A DNA stretch of 48,713 nucleotides from Antrodiella citrinella (taxonomy: Eukaryota; Basidiomycota; Agaricomycetes; Polyporales; Steccherinaceae): positions 1 to 48,713 of the forward strand of contig SGPM01000211.1 of the NCBI GenBank assembly GCA_004802725.1. Reading direction: 5' to 3'. The notes under the pieces are model-generated. The model had not been told where the DNA came from. It searched no databases and worked only from the letters and a program-made list of their open reading frames with translations. Every line of letters begins with the position of its first letter. Position 1 is the stretch's first letter. Shown here piece after piece: positions 1 through 12,046 of the stretch. The translations under genes and the position numbers were made by a program.

Positions 1-354
1 AGGCGCTTAATCTGTTCACGGCCGTGAACATCTGCTGCTGATCTCGCCCCTTATCTTATCTTTTGGACGATCTTTTTCGCGGTGTACCAAGTTTTTGACC
101 ATTATTTACCGTCTCATTCCAGGACCAATGTCAAGAACAGTTAATTACTAATAAGTAACTGGTAAGTAACTGACCAGTAAGTAACAGGCGGCTTTCTCAC
201 CGAGCCCTAGCGCGCAGTGAGCTGGTTGTCTTTATTCCTCACTTTTCTCGTGGCAGCATCTTCGTGTCTCGAAAACTTGTGAACTGGACTAGTTCTTTAA
301 TCTCCTTGCTTGTGGAAGTGTTGTTTGGCCAACGCGTCGCTACCTACGTCAATT
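1..354. other. Upstream non-coding region
   Basis: No recognisable gene. The stretch contains a short direct repetition of an AGTAACT-like word near 150-190 (three close copies). It leads into the 5' region of the PPR gene, and I see no strong promoter motif. Confidence 0.4.
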
Positions 355-3260
355 ATGTCAAATTGCAGGCTGCCGCCAGCCCTCTTGGACCTGGTTATCG
401 CTCGAGCATTTGCACCTCCTACTGCCTCTATCCGAGCTCTTGGACACCGTCTTGCGTTGACTTCGACGCGACTCTCCCATGCCGTCGCATACAAATCCGC
501 ACCCGCCGCCCCTCCTCTGTATCCGCCACCTCGTCTTTCTTCGTATCCCCGGTAACTAAATTACCTGACAGAAAGTCGTATCACACATTCAATCATCTTG
601 TTACTTTCTAGGTCACAGTTACCAGACTTCGTAAGAGCGGCGTTTCCGGATCCAACAGAAATTACAGCAGACAGGGAGATATCGGAGCTGGAGAAGAGAG
701 TAAAGGCATTGACCAGTCTGGAAGTCGCAGAGGTGCGTGTTCGTAATCTCTCTATGATAGAAGAAGCACTGAGGGTTTCGATGATGATATGATTAGGAGG
801 ATTCTACTCCAGACGACTCCGCTTATTCTGAGGAAGAACTGCTTCTGTTCTACGAAGACCTGTTGGCCGTATCACAACCCACTCAGAGTGTACCTGCCCC
901 GGCGGTCGAAGACCATGCGGCGTTACTGGCGGATATCGCTGAGCGTATTCTTCCGTCACCAGACAGTTCATTTCGAACCCAATTGTCGGGATTGCATGCC
1001 TCAGACGTAACGACTGGCGCTTCTGATACCTTTCACGCCATCGAGCGGTCGGTGCCTACGTCGTCCAGAGATATAGTTGCTCGACTTGGTCAGATAATCA
1101 GCGAACTGGGAGTCTCATCTCCGTCGACTGAGTCAGATGTCGACGCGGGATTGCAGCCATTACCAGTCACACCAGGAATCATGACTCCGAAGGAGTGGAT
1201 TGCACTGGCTCGAGCTTGTGTACGCTATTTTCATTACGTGGTATATGATTGGAAATTCATGTGTGATTTACAGGCTTTGGAACAAAGTGCAGAGACTGTC
1301 TACAGTGTTTTGGATTTGATGAAGGTGCGTCACATAGCAGTATGAGATGCTCATTGCAGCTTACACATATACACAGCGCTCCGCCTCTCCTGTCACTGAC
1401 GAAATATTGAACGAAGTTCTGTCCGTCTACGCCGAGAAGGGCGACGTGCAAGTTGTAGAAACTTTATTCCAGAAATGCTTGACCGGTCAGTCTCGCCGTC
1501 CTTCCATTTTTCACATGCATGCTGATTGTTATCGCACAGAGGCACCCACGGAACGACAACGCCACCTTCATATCAAGTCATGTCTTCGAGCAGATGTTAC
1601 CTCCGAGATACCCACAAGGGCGCTCGAGCTGTTGCATGACTATGAAGCTCGCGGCCTTCCAGCGCCACAGCAAACGTACACGCGGTGCATCACTCATCTC
1701 TTCTCCGCTGGTTCATCTGTGGCGCATGCGCACGCTTGGGATCTTTTCGCGCATATGCGCTACGCAGCGCATCCTGTTCCGGACGTACTGCTTTACACCT
1801 TAATGATTCGCGCATGCGCAAATTCGTCGTTCTCAACAGGGGTCGAGCCGGAACGTGCTTTAGACTTGTTTCACGAAATGACGGTCGACCAGCGCATCGA
1901 ACCGACATCAGGGGCGTACACTGCCGCCATCCTTGCGTGTGCCCGCTCTGGAAGCAAGGATTACGTCCACGAAGCCTTCAGGCTGGCGAAGCAAATGCTC
2001 GACTCTCATCGAGACGCTCGGGGCAACCCTGCCTTCTCTCCAGATGCACGATTCTTCAAGGCGCTGCTGGAAGGAGCGAAGAGGATTGGGGATCTTGGCA
2101 GAGCAAGATGGATTTTGGCCGAGATGGTCAGAGTGGCGGGCGAAATGGAACGCAAGGAAGCGGGATCTAGCGCCAGCTTGCGGGTGGACGAAGACGTGAT
2201 GGTGCACGTTTTCAACGCCTACACAACCTACAAACCTCCTTTCAAACGGTCAGCAACGAAAGTGGTGGACACACCTCTTGAATCAGTTCCGCAGGCTCAA
2301 GAAGAAGCGGAGATGTCTTCCGCATCGTCTGCTTCTTCCGAACGGAAGGAGCTTGTGAACCCACCCCAAAAATCTACCTTCACCCACTTGCCACCACAGA
2401 CTCGTGCAGAACTCGTCGCTGAAGTGAGGCTGTTGATGGATCAAATTGTGGAGCGAAATCGTCCGGAGGGTGGCGATGAAGCTGCAGCAGGAAGATTCAA
2501 GCACGTGCACTTGACACCGCGGTTGGTCAACGCCTATCTATCGGTTCACTATGCCCATACGTCTCTCGATACGGCCATCGAGTGCTATCAGCATATTTTC
2601 GCGGACTTGGGTGTACCGAGAAATTCACAAAGCTATGTGGAGGCTCTGGAGCGTTTTTCAAAAGTCAAGAAGGACCAGCGAGAAGACGTCAGATCCCTTG
2701 GTGACGAAATTTGGTCCGAATGGCAAGGTGTTGAAGCAGCTTGGCGCAGAGGCGACCCGACCTCGTTGCGGCTGACAGCTAGGATTATAGAACGCGCACA
2801 TACAGCCATGATACGGTTATTATCGATGTGAGTGTCATTTTAGGTTTTTACGTTCTTGTCAGTATTTTCTGATGCGGTTTTCTATTCTGCTTGCTGCAGC
2901 ACCGGGCAGCTAGATCGTGCACTGGACCACGTCAAAACCTTCGTTGAACTGTATCCGTTCGCAGCTGTGCGAAGGCCAGGTCCACAGCATGCCTCCCGAT
3001 CAACACGCACTGTCCTTGCAGCTGCTCGACCCCTAGTCCGGTTTACCAGCGCGCTCGACATCCCAGATGATACCGTCCCACCGTTCCTTTCTTTCCCGGA
3101 GGTAGAGCTCCTCCATCACAAGCTCGTCGTCTCCGACAAGGTAGAGGGCATAAAATACCTGCAATGGGTCTGCAAATCGTATGCGGGTGCTTTGAGTATC
3201 AGGAGAGACAGGATTTTGGCAGTACGCAAAGCTGACTCGGAGATGGAGGACGTGGATTGA
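355..3260 (+). CDS. Pentatricopeptide-repeat (PPR) protein, probably mitochondrial
   Basis: PPR-type RNA-binding protein expected to act in mitochondrial RNA processing or translation. Exons read as 355-551, 612-732, 797-1219, 1274-1324, about 1338-1485, 1540-2827 and 2900-3260. The first ATG at 355 opens a basic, Arg/Ala-rich N terminus lacking acidic residues, like a mitochondrial presequence. The central part has repeated helix pairs of PPR character, such as ARALELLHDYEARGLPAP-like and PERALDLFHEMTVDQRIEP segments, and a late repeat around DTAIECYQHIFADLGVPRN. A Ser/Glu-rich linker (about 2280-2370) separates the repeats. The junction at 1325-1337 is abnormal: splice-like ends enclose only 13 nt, and without removal the frame stops after eight codons (see findings). 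The exact PPR subfamily cannot be assigned by eye. The gene ends about 1 kb before the next + strand gene. Confidence 0.75.
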
Positions 3261-4229
3261 TCTATCGTATATTTGATCCTAATCGTTATACTTTCTATAA
3301 TGGCTTACGCCGATGATATTTTAAAACAGCCCAGCTCAGCATATGACAATGTGCGGACAACCGTGTGCAGCGTCGACCTTCAATTTCACTGGTCTCGAAC
3401 GACAAGCCTCTGATTTGCCACACAGGCAGATCGCGGCCACCACCGTGGCATGTGAATCTCTCAGGGAACCATATTGGTCCTGTTCGCAATGCTGCAATTC
3501 CCAGTGCCAAGGTCGTTTGGGTGCTCCGCTGCTCAACTGGCGGGAACTGCATCGTTGTCCGTTGAGAATACATTCCTAGGACATTTCGTGGGTGCCTGGT
3601 CTCAAGGCCTTCTGGTGCCTATTGTGGTGGCTGGTAGTTGCTGGTGGTGAAATCGAGCTGACCGGAGGAGCTCGACAACACCGACACGCCCTTGCGCGTT
3701 AAGGTTTCACAGTCAGAACAACCAGGGTTAGGTGACATTCCGCATCATGGGAACCATCGTATCCTTGCCTGCTATCGTCGGGCGGATAGCTATTGACGCC
3801 TTTCTCCTTTTTTCAATGTTCACTCACAAGACCTTCACATCTAGATGTGCGTGACATGCCGTTCGATCGTCCAACAATATCACCAGGCCAAAAGTCCTTG
3901 AATGCTATTGTCTCAACTTTTGTCTCAAGTCATCTCCGCCCAGGTGAAGAAAAATAGGCATCGGAAAAGGCCGAGCCAGAACTCAGCGGCAAACCGATCG
4001 ACCGCGGAAGCTTTTCCTCTAGACTTCCCCGTTTGGCACTCTAAGCCAAACGAGGGTCTCCCGCGCAACCGAGGTACGTTCTACACTCAATGCTCGAAAT
4101 TCACGTCAATTTGTGCCAGCCTCGTGAGACGTATAAGTAGAGGCATGCTTGGGAAATGTGAGTCGCTTCGCCCTGTCTTATTTCTACCCCGTGGTGGCCG
4201 TTAGTTTTGACACCTGAGCCACTTCAACT
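3261..4229. other. Intergenic region with possible promoter of the DUF6534 gene
   Basis: Only short, unrelated ORFs in several frames; none resembles a known protein. A TATA-like GTATAAGTAG lies near 4130-4140, about 95 bases before the ATG at 4230, and could serve the downstream gene. Confidence 0.35.
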
Positions 4230-5899
4230 ATGCCCGGATATGAGAAAACTATTGGTAAGTGAATCTTTAGTGCCGTAGATCTCGCACTTATTGTTCTTGT
4301 AGGGACTCTCCTGGTTGGGATTGTCTGTGAGTTGGCAATGCTCGACCGCGTACCGAGGAGAAGCTAACATTCAACGACAGTCAATACTTTCTTATACGGA
4401 CTCGTGATGTTCCAGTTCGCAGCTTACTGGAGGACAAGTAAGCCCTTAAGCTAGGTTTATTAGTATGCCGTTACTGACATCGCATTTAGAATTCAACGAT
4501 CCACTCCCCATCAAGTAAGCGTCGACCTGGCTCTGCGCGACGCTTGACTAACTCCTTAGTATGAAGGTTGATGGTGCTATTCCTATTTTTGGTAGATAAT
4601 GTTCACAGTATCTCGTAAGTTGTCGTTTACTTGGCAAGTATCCCTGATCCTAATCGATTTCAGTGTCATATACATGCTCTGGGAGTATTGGTGCGTTCAC
4701 AGGCACTGTTTTCAGTATCGTACAGCACCTGAAATTGCAATACAGTGTTACAAACTTCGACAACCCGGCGATCTTGACTGGTAAGAGTAGTCGGGAAATG
4801 TGCTCGCGGAGCACGATGCTCATTGCTTACCTTTTAGTCGCGTTGTGGCCATACACATTTACCCCGATCGCTACTGCACTCGCCGCTGTCGTGACACAGA
4901 TCTTCCTCGGATACCGGTAACTTACCCTTCATCATATTGACAACTCAATACTGAACTGGTTGACCGTAGCGTCTATCGTTTGACAAAAAGCGCTGTGTTG
5001 TATGGCATTATCCTTGCGATAGCAATTCCTGCTTGTATCCTCGGTTTGGTGTGCGGTATAAGAGCATGGATCATTGAAGTGTCAGTCCGTTCGGATCCAC
5101 GTCCTTACTTTTCAGTTGTGCTGATTTTGAGAGGGCCGCAGGTTGGTAAAGTTGATCGTATTGAATACGCTAGTGACTGCGTGGCTCGCCCTGCAAGTTG
5201 GGACCGATCTATTCATCACAGGTGCGCTTTGCTCTCCTGAACGGTGTGACTCTCCGCTCACAGCTTTTTTTTTCAGGAACTTTGACTTTAGTACTGTTGA
5301 AGTCCCGTACCGGCTTTCACAAGACCGACTCTGTCCTGTACAGGCTAATACGAGGTGCCATCCAGACGGGGCTTTTCGCAGGAATATTCTCTCTTGGCGA
5401 TCTCGCGACATTCCTTCGGTACCCGGATACCAATCTTTACGGGATGTTCGCCATTCCAATTGGACGTATCTACACCAATGTCAGTCAAAGTTCTGCATTC
5501 ACTCCCTCATCAGGGCGTTTTCTCATACTAACCCAAATTTGAAACTACACAGACACTCCTTGATACCCTTCTTGCGCGGGACGAGCTCCGGGATAAGCTC
5601 AGTGGAACCGTGGAAATGGACTCGACTGTATGCATTACAACGACTCCATCCAATGTATTCATCTGAATCTCTCTTGCTTTTGTTTGTTTTCTCAGAAGCC
5701 GCAGGACCTCAGTGAGGTGCGCTGGGCGGCAAAACCCAGGACGCAAGGTACCACTTCCTCGAAGACCGGCAGCACCACCATTGAGCTGGCGGAAGTGGAG
5801 GTCCGACGCGAGGTTCTAGTCTTCAATGATGATGATACGCACACTCACCCGGACGATTCTAGCCTTAAGAAAGGACGACCTATGGATTCGGATGTTTGA
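4230..5899 (+). CDS. DUF6534-family multi-pass membrane protein
   Basis: Membrane protein of the basidiomycete DUF6534 family, whose function is unknown. Thirteen exons (4230-4254, 4303-4326, 4381-4437, 4490-4514, 4567-4614, 4664-4690, 4746-4780, 4838-4916, 4970-5080, 5142-5221, 5277-5479, 5553-5627, 5696-5899) give 330 aa. Visible family signatures in order are GxLLVGIVFNTFLYG in helix 1, FNDPLPIK, LVDNVHS, the Y-C-V-T-N-F-D-N-P loop, ALWPYTFTPIATALAA, GYRVYRLTKS, TAWLALQVGTDLFITG, the LKSRTGFHKTDS cytosolic loop and FAIPIGRIYTNTLLDTLLARD. About seven hydrophobic segments are expected. The C-terminal tail of about 65 aa is hydrophilic. Several exons are only 24-35 nt. The family assignment is from recognition of these motifs. 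No ligand or enzyme role should be inferred. Confidence 0.85.
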
Positions 5900-6386
5900 T
5901 ACCCCACACCGCACGCTCTGTGGTCTGTCCGGTTCCTAGCTTTTCCCATGACTTCCCTACTCTGAAGCTCGAACGCGGTGCAGTTTTCGTTCTGGCTGTC
6001 ACTGTCGCTGGGTTCTCCAACCCCATCCCATATGGATAGGCGTGGGCTCCTTGTGAGCTATTCAGGATACACAAAATTGCACTTCCCTGCATTACTGTAC
6101 ATAGCATATTCTCTTGGATATTGCATGCTCGTTTTATAGCAATCATAGACAGGACCACATTCTCTCGTCCCCGGTTTGTTATTTCTTGGTATCATCACAT
6201 CGGGCCTGTTCAATAAATGCGCCGATGTGGCTTCAGAAGGTTCGGTACCCTTTCACGACATGAAAGATTCGGAAGTTTTGAGAACAATCAAGAAATGCGA
6301 AGGGTATCATCGCAATGTAGAATCCGACAGTGACTGGTCATTAGAGGTATCAGAGAAATAAATATTATTTCTAGTAAGTATTGAAT
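5900..6386. other. Convergent intergenic region (3' ends of DUF6534 gene and LHS1)
   Basis: Holds the 3' ends of two converging genes. Nothing coding is supported. An AATAAATATTATTT stretch near 6356 on the + strand is a plausible polyadenylation area. Confidence 0.35.
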
Positions 6387-9368
6387 CTACAGCTCATCAT
6401 GTCCCGACCCCTCCGTCTCCTGGCTATGACTACTCGTCATAGTCGTAGTCGCTGTCGTCGATGTCGCCGACGCACTCTTCGATGAAGTCATCGCCTTCTT
6501 CACCTTCGGTGCCTTCTTCTTCACGAGCCTCTGCAAATGCATCTCGAGCTTCTTCGCCTTCTCTTTCAGTTCACTCGACTCCAGGATGGGGTCCTGGTTC
6601 ATCTTGACCGCCTTCTGCTTCTCCACCCACTCGTTCAGCCACACCTCGTGCTCTCGCAGGGTCTTCTCTAGCGCGTCGAGCTCTTCGACTGTGTGTTTTG
6701 AAGGTGGACCGTTGGGCTCGAGGGATGCGGTGAGGTTTTCATGCGCTTCAGTGAGGAAGAGTCGGGTCGACCAGTTCCACATTTGTGAAGCGTTCAAGGC
6801 CTTCGGGAATTCTTCGATCTCTTGGTAACGGTGGACGACAGGCTTCTCGAATGACCTGGACAAAATGTCAGGGGATGTTCTTGAGACAAGAAGTGAAGGT
6901 ACTTACTCAAGAGCCGCACGGTGAGCAATGTAATCTGCCGTTGACGCATCATCTCCGTCCTCGTGCAACCACTCGAATGTCTCTTGCATCTTCTCACGCA
7001 TGGCAGTACGCTCTTGTTCTTGCGAGCACTTCATGAAAGGCGTAGTTGGCTCATCCTCAAGGAGGTCTCGAACACGATAGAGGTAACCCTCCAACGAGTT
7101 GCGAGCTTCTTCCCTGCGACGCTTTCCAGCTTCCTCTTTGTCTATCGCAGCCAAACTACAAGACACACACAAGTAAGCTTCTGAACAAAGACATATGAGC
7201 AGTCAACGTACCGATCGCGAGAAGCGCGCTTCTGAGCAACGCTCATAGGAGGGACGGAAGATAGATTGACCTTGACCTCTAAAGCGATCGTGTTGTCCTT
7301 TGACGACGCCTTCTTCTCAGGAACGGGGGTGGCCGACGGAGAGGCTGAAGCATCTGAGACAGACGAAGAAGAGTCCTCGCTACGAGCAACAGTCTCTTGC
7401 TCGGCGGCAGGTTCTTCGGAAGATGAACCTGTACCGAAGAGGCCCTTGAGTTTGCCTGAATACAATGTTATTGAGTCTCACGACGTAAACATACGTACGG
7501 AGCCATAGCCACATACCTGCGATAGAATCGTCCTTGATCTCGCCGTACGCGACCGCGTCGTGTACAGAGACGAAACCAGAATCGGACAAGACAACAGTAG
7601 CCTTCACAACAGGGTCCACAGCACCTCGCTCGGTAAGGTTGGCGAGTGCTTCAGGGATACCAGAGATCTCGGCCTCCAGGATATCAGAAGGATGGCCTCT
7701 GCGGAGAAATACAAAGTGAGTAACGGGTTCACGTTATAGACCCAGGAATACGTACAGAAGGGGTTGGTCCTTGTAGTTCAGTCGAAGAGCGAAGTTATCC
7801 TTCCTTTTAAAAGTCAGCGTCTTCCTGCTGCCGACTTTACTGCCCGCGGGGAATACAACGGTGTTGATCGTCCTCAGCTTTGCAGAGGCACTCTTCGCCT
7901 CAGCCTCGTACGAAACCTGAATGTCGTAAATGCCAATGTCGCTGATCCGGATGTCTTTGGTCTTGAACTGCCTGCTGAGACCGGCACCGTAGAGGGCGGC
8001 ACCGAGAACGGCAGCTTCATCTGTGTTCACGTTCTTGGCGATCTTGGCGTCACCCACGGCCGCTTTGATAGCGGACTGTATCATGGGTGTACGTGTAGCA
8101 CCACCGGTGAGGATGACGCTCGTGATGTTGTCCTATGAAAATTGTTAGTTTGGGACGACAGGAGAGGAATAGCGAAGCGTACCATAGTCAAGCCAGCAAA
8201 ATCAAGTGCGTCGTAAATTGGCCCAACGAAACGTGGCTTCAGATCCCGACATGCGCTTTCGAAGTCGTTACGGGTGACCTTGGTCCTGAAGTCGATATCA
8301 AACGCCAAGCTCTCCACCTGGGATCACGAATTAGGACGAACATCAGAACACGAGTCGCAAGCGATACTCACCGAAGCCGTTGCATCCGCGTTGGCACTCA
8401 AGATCGCCTTCACCCGTCCTGCCTCCTTCCACAGCTTAGCCATACCCCGCCTATCCGCGCGAATGTCCTTGTTGTACTTCCGGTCAAAGTCCCGGATGAG
8501 CATCTCGCGCAACCGCCTGTCCATCTCCGTACCGCCGACTTGTCTGTCAAATCCAGCACCATGGACAGTGATCTGGGTCGCCAGTTGTTTGCTCTTCGGC
8601 TCCACAGGAACAGAAGAGAACGAGAGGAGGGTCGCACGGATGGCGGAAGCACCTGCGTCGTAGATGATGTGGTACTCCGGGTTCTCCTTGTCGAAAGTCC
8701 TTGTCATGGCGTAGTTGACACCAACAGCTGACCCATCGTGAATCAGCGCCAATGTACGCATGCCCGCAATCTCCACTGCGTCGATGACGGCGTCACGTTC
8801 GTGCTGGGTGAAGTATGGCGGTATCGTCAAGATGACGTCCGTGACTTTCTCCCCGCCAAGCGAGGTCTCTGCGAGGTCCCGCACGTAGGCAAACTGCATG
8901 GCGATGAGTTCTTCGACCGACCATTCGGAGCCGTCTGACCGGCGGAGGGCGACGGTGCCTCGGGAGGTCTCGAGTATCTCGGTGGTAGAGATGGACATGT
9001 AGTACGACACAGTTGGAGAGTCGTATGGCGCAGACTGCAGATACTTCAGCGACGGGAATGCATCTGTAGGGAATCGACCGGCCTAGACAAAGTAGAGGTC
9101 AATTGTTATTCAGGCTTTACAGAACCAAAGGCCTGCTCACGATGTTGTATGCGTCAGACGCGAACAGTCTATCCTCCTTCTTCCACGCTACTGTAGACTG
9201 TATCTTTCGTTTTGAATCCTTGTTGAGCAACACGTCAAACGGCACTCCAGGAGACATAAGGGAGGCTTTGATCCAATCGGAGCCATAGTCTATTGCAAGG
9301 AGTGATGCGAGCGTTGAATGCGAGAGTATTGAGAGCCATAAGAGTATGCCGACGAGGATGCGATTCAT
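6387..9368 (-). CDS. LHS1: ER-lumenal Hsp70-like chaperone, Lhs1/GRP170/HYOU1 class
   Basis: Large Hsp70 relative of the ER lumen. In characterised members it is a nucleotide-exchange factor and holdase for BiP/Kar2 and assists protein import. Eight exons (9141-9368, 8372-9082, 8183-8317, 7756-8132, 7517-7698, 7212-7455, 6907-7155, 6387-6855) join in frame to 864 aa. The N terminus is a signal peptide with a hydrophobic core ending near LAS, then ASLLAIDYGSDWIKASL, the Hsp70 phosphate-1 loop in its Lhs1 form. Further landmarks are VILTIPPYFTQHERDAV, ALIHDGSAVGVNYA, IIYDAGASAIRATLLSF (phosphate 2), GGTEMDRRL, and VILTGGATRTPMIQ followed by NTDEAAVLGAAL. A Ser/Glu-rich loop follows the beta-sandwich near residues 580-625, as in GRP170. 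The C terminus is HDEL, an ER retention signal, preceded by a Ser/Thr-rich tail. Upstream ACGT cores may mediate unfolded-protein-response control. Confidence 0.95.
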
Positions 9369-10999
9369 GGTAGCCGTGCGTGCGTAAATAAGAGCATGAA
9401 AGGGAGAGATTAAGACGTTGAAAGAGTAGGAAGATGAGTGTAACTGCTTAAGTTCGCGACTCCGAGCTCGACACGTCGCTGCCGACGTGGCCAGGTCACG
9501 TGCTTCTGCAGATGATGAGCTCTGCGTCTCTTTTGGCTCTCTTCCTCTCGAAAACTTTTGGATGTAATCGTCACGCGGTTCCGCTTAACAAGAGAAACCG
9601 ACAGAAGTCCCTGGATTCGTCGAAGAATGGAACGAATGACCTTACGGTATCCTGTGAGTTGTCGATTAGTGCCGAATTCTATATATTGCAATGACGCCCA
9701 CTCGTAGAGATTCAACCACACGAAGCAATCGATAGCGACTAATATTTAAGCTGAAAGGCCCGGTCATGATGATTATTCCCGGTATACAGAAAACTGCAAA
9801 GCATTGCCGTCGTCTCAATATCTGGGCGCTTCCACGATCGCACATGCATTGCATTCCTTCTTCACCAACCGCTGTTACAACCACCTGTGGCGTAACATTG
9901 AGGCCATTCATCTTGGGAGCCCTGTGTCTCTTCCGACATAATTGTGTTCAACAAGGGGTGTGCTGGCAGTCAATCTTCGCAAGGGTAGCCTCCCGTACTC
10001 AGATGAGACTCGAAATTCTGCTTGATTCGCTCGTGTAACCAGCTCTGAACAGCTCTGAGCAGGGTATCTCTCTGGAATCCTTGTGACATATTGGAAGTGG
10101 TCCCAGGCCCTTCCATCTAGCCATAAAGTGGTCGCGCATAGAGTTACTGGCTCCTTCTGGTGCCCAGTACGCTGCGATCACAAATTCAGATGTCTTTCAG
10201 GCCCCTAGGGTGACGTTCGTTGTCTTTTTATCACCAAGATCGTTGCCTCTTGCTCGATGGTAGTAGTGGAATTTGGAAAGCATTTTCTTATCCGGGATGC
10301 GATCCGACTTGAATACTCCTTTGATGCGTCTACCTTCTTCAGGTTGGACTGGATCTTAGTAAGTAGATCTGCGGAAATGTCGCTTCTGCACGTAAAGGAA
10401 AACATTCTGGATGCATGTCCATGCCGTCGCATTTTGCTCGACGCTACGGAGCTCTGCGACTCCAAGGTCATGAATACAGCCTCTACATGTGTTGTATCCT
10501 GCCACACACCAATGCAAGACTTCCGAAGCGGCCGTTAGCAGCCTATTGTTCATGTTTTTCTTCCATGCGTCCTGCCGACGCCAACGCCGAACAGCGAACG
10601 CAACGAGCCTGTTAATTTGTGTTTTATCCGCACCACTCTTGGAGATCAAACGACCACATAAGATCACACGGAATGGAGCTGAATGACGAACAGCTCAGCG
10701 GACGCAAAAATGTGAAAGAGCAAGGTCGAGAGCGAGCGCGAAACTCTGAGAACGGCCGAACAGCCCATGTCCTGCTCTTGGTTTACTCTGTCACCCCTCT
10801 TCCACGCCTTTCCTTCTGACTCTCATCACAACGAGGTCGATACTCTCGTATTGTCATTGGAATTCACCTACACCTCTCCTCGTAGGCTGTCCTTCCGAGC
10901 ATCGCCGCCGAACGCCAATCGATTAACGATTCCTCTATATTAACGGGCCGCTGGTTATCCCTCCTCGCTCGTCTCCCACCCTCAAACGTTCAAACAACC
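9369..10999. other. Divergent intergenic region between LHS1 and YPD1
   Basis: About 1.6 kb between divergent genes. Both strands carry overlapping ORFs of around 100 aa (for example near 10205-10670 on the minus strand), but none shows recognisable domains or consistent exon structure. The final 200 bases before 11000 are C/T-rich with CTCTCC tracts and a TATATTAA near 10936, fitting a fungal promoter for the + strand gene. Confidence 0.35.
9473..9501 (-). promoter_or_regulatory. Cluster of three ACGT cores upstream of LHS1
   Basis: Three ACGT cores lie at 9473-9476, 9485-9488 and 9498-9501, about 105-135 bases before the LHS1 start. They are embedded in CACGTC, GACGTGGC and TCACGTGC contexts. 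ACGT-core sites are bound by bZIP factors of the Hac1/XBP1/ATF type, and GACGTGG resembles the XBP1/ERSE-II type core. A UPR role is inferred from the position next to an ER chaperone gene; binding is not shown by sequence alone. Confidence 0.4.
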
Positions 11000-12046
11000 A
11001 TGTCTTTCTCTCGCGCAGCATCCGAGGCACCCGCAGTACCCCCTCCGCGGTCCCCGATCCACCATGCGACCAAGGAATCCATCCGCCATACCTCCCCGGG
11101 ACCCTCGATCGTGCCCAATGGCAAAATCACCGCAGAGCTGCCTCCCAAATCCATCGCATCTGCCCTCTCACCTGTCCTCCTCTCACCTCCCCCGTCTATC
11201 AAGCCACTAGTCGTGGAGAAGGAGCGGGAGTCGAGCAAACCGCCGGTCCAGGGAAAGGTGAGCCTCTTTTGGGCTATCAGTCTCGTCGGATCAGCCAGAT
11301 GTGGGCATTTGGGAATGGATTGAGGGGTTAGGCAAGGGTATAGGGTGTGCTCTTATAATCGGAGGACTCTGCAGACTTGATCGTCGTAGTTCCGCCGTAG
11401 GGCTCTATCTTCCCGTTTGTGGAGAAGCAGCGTCGTTGTTGACTCATGTCTACCCACGTTCTGCCTTCTTCCCAGTTCTCCTACCATCATCCTACTTTCT
11501 TCCCTTCCTGTGCCTATGCTGACCCCTACCCGCTCCCCCATGCGATGTTAAAACCTCAGGTACTTGAGCCCACGCCTGAACCGGAGCCAGAGCTGGAGTC
11601 CGGAGAAGCGATTGAAATGGAGACGTTTGAACAAATCTTGGAGCTAGATGAGGACGACACACACGACTTCTCATATGGGATGGTCGTTGCGTACTTCTCA
11701 CAGGCGAGTCAGACGTTCCAGGAGATGGATGACGCATTGTGAGTTCATTCGCTCTCCATCACCCTCCGTTACTCATTCCTTGCGCAGAAAAGCAGAAGAG
11801 TTGGAGAAGCTCTCGCAGTTGGGTCACTTCCTCAAGGGCTCATCAGCTGCGTTGGGCGTTGCCAAAGTCCAAGCCACTTGCGAGATCATTCAGCATCTAG
11901 GGAAGATGCAGGAGGACGACCGGAAGATCTCGCAAGCGGAAGCACTCCGCAAACTCGCACCCTTGCTCACACGAGTGAAGAAGGAGTATGTTGTTGCAGA
12001 GGCGTGGTTGAGGAAGTTCTACGAGGAGGCCGGCGTGACGGAGTAA
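11000..12046 (+). CDS. YPD1: Histidine-containing phosphotransfer (HPt) protein, Ypd1 class
   Basis: Phosphorelay intermediate that passes phosphate from hybrid histidine kinases to the Ssk1 and Skn7 response regulators in osmotic and oxidative stress signalling. Exons 11000-11257, 11560-11738 and 11788-12046 give 231 aa. The C-terminal half is a clear HPt four-helix domain: FEQILELDEDD, FSYGMVVAYFSQASQTFQEMDDAL, then LGHFLKGSSAALGVAKVQ, where the His before FLKGSS (about residue 158) is the phosphorylated one. YPD1 of yeast is shorter (167 aa). The N-terminal 86 aa here are Pro/Ser-rich and low-complexity. The first intron is 302 nt, far longer than others in the window, and has an in-frame ATG just before its 3' end, so a shorter protein starting near 11545 is possible. 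Confidence 0.93.

Noticed and set aside
1685..2170. 161-codon plus-strand ORF in another frame
   Set aside because: Fully inside the PPR coding exon, and the PPR frame has clear repeat structure.
4691..4715. A 25-nt intron in the DUF6534 gene (GTGCGT to TTTCAG)
   Set aside because: A downstream acceptor at 4745 gives a normal 55-nt intron and restores the family motif Y-C-V-T-N-F-D-N-P, so no ultra-short intron is needed.
8135..8731. 198-codon plus-strand ORF
   Set aside because: Lies antisense to conserved Hsp70 exons of LHS1, crosses their introns and has no domain. It is a shadow of codon usage on the other strand.
10205..10667. Overlapping minus-strand ORFs of about 100 codons between LHS1 and YPD1
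   Set aside because: Two frames overlap, no motif is visible and no exon partners were found.
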